55,124 bases of DNA from NCBI GenBank assembly GCA_015063785.1, contig SVTM01000016.1, positions 1-55,124 on the forward strand, read 5' to 3'. Positions 49,501-55,124 of the stretch are shown piece by piece; the stretch's first letter is position 1, and every line of letters starts with the position of its first letter. Source of the stretch: Oscillospiraceae bacterium. GTDB taxonomy: Bacteria > Bacillota > Clostridia > Oscillospirales > CAG-382. The position numbers and the translations under genes are program-made. The notes under the pieces are model-generated. The model did no database searches. It saw only the letters and a list, made by a program, of their open reading frames with translations, and was not told where the DNA came from.

Positions 49501-49701
49501 TCAGTTGAGGTTGAACTTCTTCTTGAACTTGTCAACACGACCGCCGGCATCAACGAACTTCTGCTTACCGGTGAAGAAAGGATGGCACTTCGAGCAGATA
49601 TCAACGCGAAGCTCGTCCTTTGTGGATCTTGTAACGAAAGTTTCGCCGCAAGCGCACTTAACGGTTACTTCCTTATATTCCGGATGGAGATTTTCCTTCA
49701 T
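49501..49701 (-). CDS. rpmE: 50S ribosomal protein L31, zinc-binding form
   Basis: 66 residues from the ATG at 49701, six bases after an AAAGGAGGG site (a frame to 49725 is too close to that site to be used). MKENLHPEY is the standard L31 start. The zinc site is made by CAC (CxC) and CSKC (CxxC), so this is the C+ form and not the zinc-free YtiA type. [20 protein letters not shown] is the usual end. Confidence 0.96.
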   Translation of the reverse strand: MKENLHPEYKEVTVKCACGETFVTRSTKDELRVDICSKCHPFFTGKQKFVDAGGRVDKFKKKFNLN

Positions 49702-49736
49702 GAGTTTCCCTCCTTTGTCATACATTGATAAGATTT

Positions 49737-49758
49737 GCTGTTCGAAGAAAGAAACAGC
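49737..49758 (-). promoter_or_regulatory. Hairpin in the rpmE leader
   Basis: Inverted repeat GCTGTT/AACAGC around a ten-base loop, transcribed between the rpmE promoter and its start. Position fits a ribosomal-protein autoregulatory leader, but no known L31 leader consensus was verified. Confidence 0.4.
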
Positions 49759-49776
49759 ATTTATTCAGCGTTTTAT

Positions 49777-49805
49777 ATTATAACACAATAAATCGAATAT
49801 TGCAA
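49777..49805 (-). promoter_or_regulatory. Promoter of rpmE
   Basis: Minus strand: TTGCAA (49800-49805), 17-base spacer, TATAAT (49777-49782). Confidence 0.65.
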
Positions 49806-49875
49806 GACCTTTTTTGAATTTATTTCAATTTTTCTGTCAAATTCAGGCATTCGCTCAAAAAGCAAGCTGTTTTTA

Positions 49876-50571
49876 TTACGAAAAATATGGAATATGGCAC
49901 AATGCAATGGGCAAGAAGATGGCAGGAACAAAATTCATTACCTTTATCTTGGTGATACCCAGCATATTAAGACCCAGCGCCATGATGATAAGCGAGCCGA
50001 CACAGGTCATTTCGTTGATGATGGTCTGGTTAAGATACGGCTCGATAAAGGTGGCAAGAAGAGTGATGCCGCCCTGATACACAAGGATGAAAAGTGCCGA
50101 AAAAAGCACGCCCACCCCAAGGCTCGAGCCGAAAACCACAGCACCGATACCATCCAGCACCGCCTTTGTGTACTGCACGGTGTGGTCGCCGCGCAGACCG
50201 CTGTCAAGAGGTCCTGTTATCGACATTGCGCCGACGCAAAAGAGAAGGCTTGCCGAAACAAAACCCTTGGCTATTCTGCCGTCGCCGTTTTTTGAAACCT
50301 TGTCTTCAAGCTTTTTCCCGAGCGACACAACGCGATCCTCAAGTTTCAGAAGAGTGCCGACAATCGCACCGATCGCAATTGAAATTATCGTAACAAGAGT
50401 GTTTATTCCCGAAAAAGCACCCGATATCCCAATGTAGACCACCACAAGTCCAAGACCTGTCATGACAGAATCTGCCACCGATTTATTAAGCGCTTTTCCG
50501 ATGAGAAGTCCTGCCACACCGCCGACGATGACCGCCGCGGCGTTTACAAGAGTTCCGAGGAGTCCGAACAT
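49876..50571 (-). CDS. DUF554 family membrane protein (YdfK-like)
   Basis: 231 residues with six or seven hydrophobic segments. The Gly-rich N-terminus (GTLVNAAAVIVGGVAGLLIGKAL), the LLFCVGAMSITGPLDSGLRGDHTVQYTKAVLDG block (cut here for length in its known range) and the C-terminal GLNMLGITKIKVMNFVPAI identify DUF554. Function unknown; possible transporter. Its ATG shares one base with the TAA of rarA, so the two are coupled. Confidence 0.88.
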   Translation of the reverse strand: MFGLLGTLVNAAAVIVGGVAGLLIGKALNKSVADSVMTGLGLVVVYIGISGAFSGINTLVTIISIAIGAIVGTLLKLEDRVVSLGKKLEDKVSKNGDGRIAKGFVSASLLFCVGAMSITGPLDSGLRGDHTVQYTKAVLDGIGAVVFGSSLGVGVLFSALFILVYQGGITLLATFIEPYLNQTIINEMTCVGSLIIMALGLNMLGITKIKVMNFVPAIFLPIALCHIPYFS

Positions 50572-51827
50572 TATTTGTTTCCTTTCGCAATTTTTGTTAT
50601 CAGCTCGCGGTATTCCTTTGCCGCAAGCTCGTTTTTGTTGTCCCCGAATTCGTAATATTTTCTGTCTGCAATATCGTCGGGCAAATATTGCTGAATAACG
50701 TAATGTTTGGGATACGGATGGGGATAAACATAATCCTTGTTGCCCTGCGCCGACGGTTGCATCGAATCGCGCAGATAGTCGGGCATCTTCATTCCCCTGC
50801 CCTCTCTCACATCCTGCGCTGCCGCGTCATAGGCAAGATATGCCGAATTTGACTTTGGCGCTGTGGCAAGCAACACCACAGCCTGTGCCAGCGGAATACG
50901 AGCCTCGGGAAGTCCCAGCTGCTTGGCGCTGTCGATAAGAGAATTTACAATAACACTTGCCATGGGGTATGCAAGGCCCACGTCCTCGGAGGCGATGACA
51001 AGAAGTCTGCGGCATGGCGAGAGCAGGTCTCCTGCCTCGAGAAGACGGGCAAGGTAAAAGAGTGCTGCGTTCTCGTCAGAGCCGCGTATCGACTTCTGAA
51101 AGCCCGACAGCAGATCATAATGCTCGTTGCCGTCGCGGTCAAGCTTCAATGCAAAATCGCCGATCGCCTCGTACGCTGCCTTTTCGGTGATCGCACCGCC
51201 GGTGCCGAGAAAGCAGATCTCGAGAGCGCCGATGGCGCGTCTGACGTCACCGATACATGAGGAGGCGATGAGCGAAAGAGCTTTGTCGGTCTCCCCCGTT
51301 CTCTCGCCCGTGCCGTAGCTTTCGCACAAAAGCTTATACGCTCTTTCAAGGGCGATTAAGATTTCTTCCTTGTCAACGCTCTTGAACTCGAAAACGTTTG
51401 AGCGCGAAAGAATGGCAGGATAGATGGCAAAATAGGGATTTTCCGTGGTCGAGCAAATAAGGGTTATTCTGCCGTCCTCGATAAATTCGAGAAGCGATTG
51501 CTGTTGTTTTTTATTGAAATACTGTATTTCGTCGATATAAAGAAGTATTCCGTCGGAGGTAAAGACCGAGCCTGTTTCGGCACAGACGTCTTTTATATCC
51601 GAAAGAGAAGCGTTGGTGGCGTTGATCTTGCGCAGAGTTTTATCGCAACTTTTTGCAATGATCTCTGCAACCGTCGTTTTTCCGACTCCCGATGGACCGT
51701 AAAAAACGAGATTCGGGATATTGCCCGATTCGATAACACGCCTGAAAAGGCTGTCCTTTGACAAAAGATGCTTTTGTCCAACGACCTCATCAAAGCTTTG
51801 AGGTCTGATCTTATCTGCAAGCGGCAT
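50571..51827 (-). CDS. rarA: Replication-associated recombination protein A (RarA/MgsA AAA+ ATPase)
   Basis: AAA+ ATPase acting at stalled replication forks. The 418-residue protein has MPLADKIRPQSFDEVVGQKHLL, Walker A GPSGVGKTT, Walker B LLYIDEIQYF, sensor I CSTTENP, the AAA lid and the C-terminal tetramerisation domain with ASEDVGLAYP and YVYPHPYPKHYV, all characteristic of RarA. Length as expected. It begins just after the mnmG stop behind a GAGGAA site. Confidence 0.95.
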   Translation of the reverse strand: MPLADKIRPQSFDEVVGQKHLLSKDSLFRRVIESGNIPNLVFYGPSGVGKTTVAEIIAKSCDKTLRKINATNASLSDIKDVCAETGSVFTSDGILLYIDEIQYFNKKQQQSLLEFIEDGRITLICSTTENPYFAIYPAILSRSNVFEFKSVDKEEILIALERAYKLLCESYGTGERTGETDKALSLIASSCIGDVRRAIGALEICFLGTGGAITEKAAYEAIGDFALKLDRDGNEHYDLLSGFQKSIRGSDENAALFYLARLLEAGDLLSPCRRLLVIASEDVGLAYPMASVIVNSLIDSAKQLGLPEARIPLAQAVVLLATAPKSNSAYLAYDAAAQDVREGRGMKMPDYLRDSMQPSAQGNKDYVYPHPYPKHYVIQQYLPDDIADRKYYEFGDNKNELAAKEYRELITKIAKGNK

Positions 51828-51829
51828 TC

Positions 51830-53719
51830 TTATTTTTCCTCGCTGTTTTTGTTGTAGCTTTCAAGATAGATGAGAAGCACCGAAATATCGGCAGGGCTGA
51901 CACCCGAAATGCGCGATGCCTGGCCAATGCTTTTGGGTCTGAACTTGGTCAGCTTTTGCTGTGTTTCGGCGCGAATACCACGGATGGCATAATAATCGAT
52001 ATCCTCGGGCATTTTCTTTTCTTCAAGCTTTGAAAAACGCTGTGCCTCTGCAAGCTCTTTTTTTATGTAGCCCTCGTATTTTATCTCGATTTCAACCGCC
52101 TGCTTTTCGCGCTTTGTGAGAAAATCGGGGCGAGCCTTGTCGATGGGGGCAAGCATTTCGTAGGTTATTTCGGGACGGCGCAGAAGATCTGCCATCTTTA
52201 TACCGTGGATATTTGGGGCAGAGCCTGCCTCCTCAAGAAGCTTTGACAATTCCTGCGAAGGACCAAAGCTTGTAGAGCGCACGCGCTCTATTTCGTCTTC
52301 AATGTGCTTTTTCTTCAAAAGATATCTGTCATACTGCTCATCTGACACAAGACCAAATTTGCGTCCGATCTCGGTAAGTCTTCTGTCGGCATTGTCCTGG
52401 CGCAGAAGAAGCCTGTATTCCGAACGGGAGGTCATGATACGGTAAGGCTCGTTTGTACCCTTTGTCACAAGGTCGTCAATCAACGTTCCGATATACGACG
52501 AGTTTCTGGGCAAAACCAGCTTTTCCCGACCTAGCACGCGCATTGCGGCATTGATGCCTGCCACAAGGCCTTGTGCTGCAGCCTCTTCATAGCCCGATGT
52601 GCCGTTGAACTGACCTGCGCCGAAAAGACCGGGAAACTCCTTGAATTCCAAGGTTGCATCAAGGGCAAGAGGATCTGTGCAATCGTATTCTATGGCGTAG
52701 GCGTTGCGCATGACGCGAGCGTTTTCAAAACCTTTTATCGAATGGAGCATCTTCAACTGAACGTCCTCAGGAAGTGAGGAGGAAAAGCCCTGAAGATACA
52801 CTTCTTTTGTATCTGTTCCCATCGGCTCAACAAAAAGCTGATGGCGGTTTTTATCTGCAAATCGGACAACTTTGTCCTCGATGCTCGGGCAATATCTGGG
52901 GCCGATGCCCTTGATACGTCCCGAATAAAGGGGGGAAAGATGAATATTGTCGCGGATTATCTTGTGTGTTTCTTCGTTGGTATAGGCAATATAACAAGGC
53001 AGATCCGAGATCTGACAAAAACCGTCCTCGATATCCGAAAAATGCTCGGCATCGCGGTCACCCTCCTGCACCTCGAGCACCGAATAATCGATACTGTCTG
53101 CGTGGATTCGCGCAGGGGTACCCGTTTTGAAACGGACAAGCGGAACACCGAGTTTTCGCAGATTTTCCGAAAGCTCGTCCGACGGGAACATTCCGTCGGG
53201 ACCACCCGAATATGCAACGTCACCAACGATTATACTGCCGCAAAGATATGTGCCCGAGCAGATAACGATGCTTTTTGCGCTCCAGATAGCGCCAAGCTTT
53301 GTGACAGCCTGCCAATTTTCGCCGTCGCGGCGGATATCCACGATCTCCGCCTGAACAAGCGACAGATTTTCGCAGTTTTCGATTACCTGCTTCATAAGAA
53401 TGCGGTATTTCACGCGATCCGCCTGCATGCGCAGAGAGTGCACCGCAGGGCCTTTGCCGCGGTTGAGCATGCGGCTTTGCAAGCAAACCTTGTCGGCAAC
53501 TTTTCCCATTTCGCCGCCGAGAGCATCTATTTCATAAACAAGATGTCCCTTGCCCGTGCCGCCGATTGACGGATTGCAGGGCATATTTCCCACAGCATCA
53601 AGATTGAGAGTGAAAAGTACGGTTTTGCAGCCAAGGCGTGCAGATGCAAGGGCAGCCTCAATGCCTGCATGACCTGCGCCGACGACTATTATGTCTACTG
53701 TTTCAGAAATGTATTCCAA
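51830..53719 (-). CDS. mnmG: tRNA uridine-5-carboxymethylaminomethyl modification enzyme MnmG (GidA)
   Basis: FAD enzyme that, with MnmE, modifies the wobble uridine of several tRNAs. The 629-residue protein has VVGAGHAGIEAALA (FAD fold), NMPCNPSIGGTGKGHLV, the MLNRGKGPAVHSLRMQADR block, GYEEAAAQGLVAG and the C-terminal helical domain with GIRAETQQKLTKFRP and ISGVSPADISVLLIYL. The start is TTG, with AGAGGA about nine bases before. rarA follows after two bases, so they form one operon. Confidence 0.96.
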   Translation of the reverse strand: MEYISETVDIIVVGAGHAGIEAALASARLGCKTVLFTLNLDAVGNMPCNPSIGGTGKGHLVYEIDALGGEMGKVADKVCLQSRMLNRGKGPAVHSLRMQADRVKYRILMKQVIENCENLSLVQAEIVDIRRDGENWQAVTKLGAIWSAKSIVICSGTYLCGSIIVGDVAYSGGPDGMFPSDELSENLRKLGVPLVRFKTGTPARIHADSIDYSVLEVQEGDRDAEHFSDIEDGFCQISDLPCYIAYTNEETHKIIRDNIHLSPLYSGRIKGIGPRYCPSIEDKVVRFADKNRHQLFVEPMGTDTKEVYLQGFSSSLPEDVQLKMLHSIKGFENARVMRNAYAIEYDCTDPLALDATLEFKEFPGLFGAGQFNGTSGYEEAAAQGLVAGINAAMRVLGREKLVLPRNSSYIGTLIDDLVTKGTNEPYRIMTSRSEYRLLLRQDNADRRLTEIGRKFGLVSDEQYDRYLLKKKHIEDEIERVRSTSFGPSQELSKLLEEAGSAPNIHGIKMADLLRRPEITYEMLAPIDKARPDFLTKREKQAVEIEIKYEGYIKKELAEAQRFSKLEEKKMPEDIDYYAIRGIRAETQQKLTKFRPKSIGQASRISGVSPADISVLLIYLESYNKNSEEK

Positions 53720-53746
53720 CTTAAAAATCCTCTTTTTTTCAAAAAA

Positions 53747-54391
53747 TCATTCAATATCTGAATAAACGCAAAAGCTTTCGCTTTCCTCAAGCAGCTTGTA
53801 CTTATCATCAAACAACGGCAAAGACAGGGGCGAAACGTCGGCACAGATGCCGTAATCCTCTTCAAGAGCAAAAAGTATATCGCCCACATTGTCATATTCA
53901 TTGAGATCCGAAAGGTTTGTGGCATTGAAAATGCGAGAAAGATAGTCCATATTGATCTTTTCGTCGCACAGATCGTATTCATCGAGATATTCACCCGTTA
54001 CGCGGCGAGTGGCAAGCTTTCCGCCGATAGCCACGCCGAAAATGACGGCATCGTTATCAAGAAGAACAGAGTACAGCACAGGTTTGTCAAATATCTCGCT
54101 GTAGCTTTGTGCCTGATTCTCAATATATTCGGGCTCGCAATCCTCATAAAGCTGGGAAACGTAATCGTCGTAAAGCACCACGGCAACGTTTCTGAAAAGG
54201 CTGTCACCAAAGGTCTTTTCGCATTCGTCATATATTTCGCGGAATCTGTCCCCCGATATCTGATCCTTCGACGCGCCCTTATCTTCGACATTTTCTGCCA
54301 ATTTTTCGGCATCGTGAAGAGAAGCTTTTATTGCCGTCAGTATCTTGGCTTTTCTGTCTGTCAGAATGTGTATACCTGCGCTTGCCGACAT
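53747..54391 (-). CDS. Protein of unknown function (DUF5688-like)
   Basis: 214 residues starting at the ATG at 54391, which follows GGAGG; the longer frame to 54496 is unlikely. Acidic, soluble, with VAVVLYDDYVSQLYEDCEPEYIENQ in the middle, cut here to the point. The sequence feel (SYSEIFDKPVLYSVLLDND, YLSRIFNATNLSDLNEYDNVGD) resembles the DUF5688 group common in gut Clostridia, but the match was not verified. It lies 27 bases upstream of mnmG and shares the transcript. Confidence 0.65.
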   Translation of the reverse strand: MSASAGIHILTDRKAKILTAIKASLHDAEKLAENVEDKGASKDQISGDRFREIYDECEKTFGDSLFRNVAVVLYDDYVSQLYEDCEPEYIENQAQSYSEIFDKPVLYSVLLDNDAVIFGVAIGGKLATRRVTGEYLDEYDLCDEKINMDYLSRIFNATNLSDLNEYDNVGDILFALEEDYGICADVSPLSLPLFDDKYKLLEESESFCVYSDIE

Positions 54392-54434
54392 TTGTGTTAC
54401 CTCCGAACAAAAATTCAATATCCATTCATTATAT

Positions 54435-54462
54435 ATTATACTACAAATTGTCGGTTTTTCAA
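54435..54462 (-). promoter_or_regulatory. Promoter of the unknown gene-mnmG-rarA operon
   Basis: Minus strand: TTGAAA (54457-54462), 16-base spacer, TATAAT (54435-54440). Confidence 0.65.
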
Positions 54463-54504
54463 TATAATTTTTCAAAAAAAGCTTACCATATCCCACTTAC
54501 AGGT

Positions 54505-54538
54505 AAAAAAACGCCCGGGCATTGCAAAAATGCCCGGG
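54505..54538 (-). terminator. Intrinsic terminator after the repeat-protein gene
   Basis: Minus strand: 10-bp stem CCCGGGCATT/AATGCCCGGG with a five-base loop, then seven T residues. Confidence 0.92.
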
Positions 54539-54552
54539 TAATTCTTTTGTTA

Positions 54553-55124
54553 TCAGCCTAACATTTCAAAGGCTTCTTCGGGGATAATATCGTAGAAGTA
54601 TTCGACAAGAATAGCCTTGTACTTTGTGGCACAATCGTTCACAATAGCGTTGAATTCGCCGATGCAAATATCGCAAAGAGCCTTGTAATCTTCTTTGATC
54701 TCCTGCATTATGTCATAATACTCTTCGTTGACGTATTCGGGAGTGATAAGGATTGTTTCGCTGTCTGTGATAACATCCTTGAGGACGTTTTTGACCTTGT
54801 TAAAGAAAGGACCAAACTCCTTGGGGTCAGTAAATCTCTTTCTGGACTCAAGATCGGCAAGAAGCTTTTTGATCTCATCAATAACGATGTCATCCTCGGT
54901 CATGTCAATCTCGGGCTCGTCATCTTCACCACCTGCAGGAGGATCGGTGGGATCATCTTCGCCGTCATTACCGCCCGCCGGGGGATCGGTGGGATCATCT
55001 TCGCCGTCATTGCCGCCTGCGGGGGGATCGGTGGGATCATCTTCGCCGTCATTACCGCCTGCGGGGGGATCGGTGGGATCATCTTCGCCGTCATTACCAC
55101 CTGCGGGGGGATCGGTGGGATCGT
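54553..55124 (-). CDS. Hypothetical protein with a Pro/Asp/Gly repeat linker, partial
   Basis: The frame is open to the right edge, so the N-terminus is missing. What is visible is about 65 residues of repeated DPTDPPAGGNDGED units and then a helical, acidic C-terminal domain of about 117 residues (IDEIKKLLADLESRKRF, VKNVLKDVITDSETILITP, AIVNDCATKYKAILVEYFYD). The ATG at 54903 inside the frame is not the likely start, since the repeat frame runs through it. A protein with such a linker is often surface-exposed, but no signal is visible. Function unknown. Confidence 0.75.
   Translation of the reverse strand, partial: DPTDPPAGGNDGEDDPTDPPAGGNDGEDDPTDPPAGGNDGEDDPTDPPAGGNDGEDDPTDPPAGGEDDEPEIDMTEDDIVIDEIKKLLADLESRKRFTDPKEFGPFFNKVKNVLKDVITDSETILITPEYVNEEYYDIMQEIKEDYKALCDICIGEFNAIVNDCATKYKAILVEYFYDIIPEEAFEMLG
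54931..55124. repeat. 42-bp tandem coding repeat
   Basis: Three full 42-base units (54961-55002, 55003-55044, 55045-55086) plus partial units on both sides, differing at only a few third-codon positions. The unit keeps the reading frame and encodes 14 residues (DPTDPPAGGNDGED). It runs off the window. Confidence 0.95.

Noticed and set aside
54931..55124. CRISPR array
   Set aside because: The 42-base units are contiguous without spacers, keep a reading frame and are part of a protein gene.
1..55124. rRNA or tRNA genes, insertion sequences or prophage
   Set aside because: No tRNA cloverleaf, rRNA core sequence, transposase or integrase motif was noticed on reading both strands; a covariance-model scan was not possible.

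Overview
The window looks like a chromosomal segment of an anaerobic, low-to-moderate-GC Clostridia-type Firmicute, most like the gut Oscillospirales/Clostridiales. Supporting signs are an IspH reading frame that continues into a ribosomal protein S1-like start, a T-box leader in front of tyrS, the oxygen-sensitive [FeFe]-hydrogenase maturation genes hydE/hydG/hydF, strong AGGAGG ribosome binding sites, TTG and GTG starts, and vegetative TTGACA/TATAAT promoters. No rRNA, tRNA, CRISPR array, transposase or phage gene was recognised.

Layout. Positions 1-4394 (minus) hold a housekeeping operon: an RpiR-type regulator, a BaiN/YhiN-type flavoprotein, cmk, plsC and ispH running off the left edge. 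Divergent to it (4564-7451) are dut and a sugar-1-phosphate nucleotidyltransferase fused to a phosphohexomutase-like domain that seems catalytically dead. Positions 7485-8766 (minus) carry a PAP2 phosphatase and a CrtO-like acyltransferase. Positions 8962-14220 (plus) carry trmO, a set matching Bacillus ydjI/ydjG/ydjH (SPFH protein, zinc-ribbon membrane protein, TPM protein) without pspA, and an S-layer-homology protein. Positions 14386-17614 (minus) hold a galactokinase-family gene, a small membrane protein, a WalJ/YycJ-type hydrolase and an RsuA-type pseudouridine synthase. Positions 17806-19104 (plus) hold minD and an MgsA homologue that has lost key active-site residues.

Positions 19159-34829 form the main accessory region, devoted to carbohydrate chemistry. 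It has a GH38 alpha-mannosidase, a second GH38-like gene broken by a frameshift, three Gfo/Idh/MocA oxidoreductases, three xylose-isomerase-like TIM barrels, a lactonase-like amidohydrolase, an AraC regulator and a cytoplasmic GH10-like hydrolase. There is no transporter and no sugar kinase. The pairing of Gfo/Idh enzymes with TIM-barrel partners suggests oxidative (3-keto) glycoside cleavage, which is an inference.

Positions 34959-43035 (minus) hold a large metallophosphoesterase lipoprotein, lysC, tyrS with its T-box, and a GH106-like hydrolase. Positions 43081-47254 hold the hyd maturation operon (TM1266-type regulator, hydE, hydG, hydF) behind a structured leader. Positions 47284-49382 (plus) are an AT-rich island of two tandem paralogous small membrane proteins, a gene remnant and an unknown exported protein. 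Positions 49501-55124 (minus) hold rpmE, a DUF554 protein, rarA, mnmG, an unknown protein, and the end of a protein with a 42-bp tandem repeat that leaves the window on the right.
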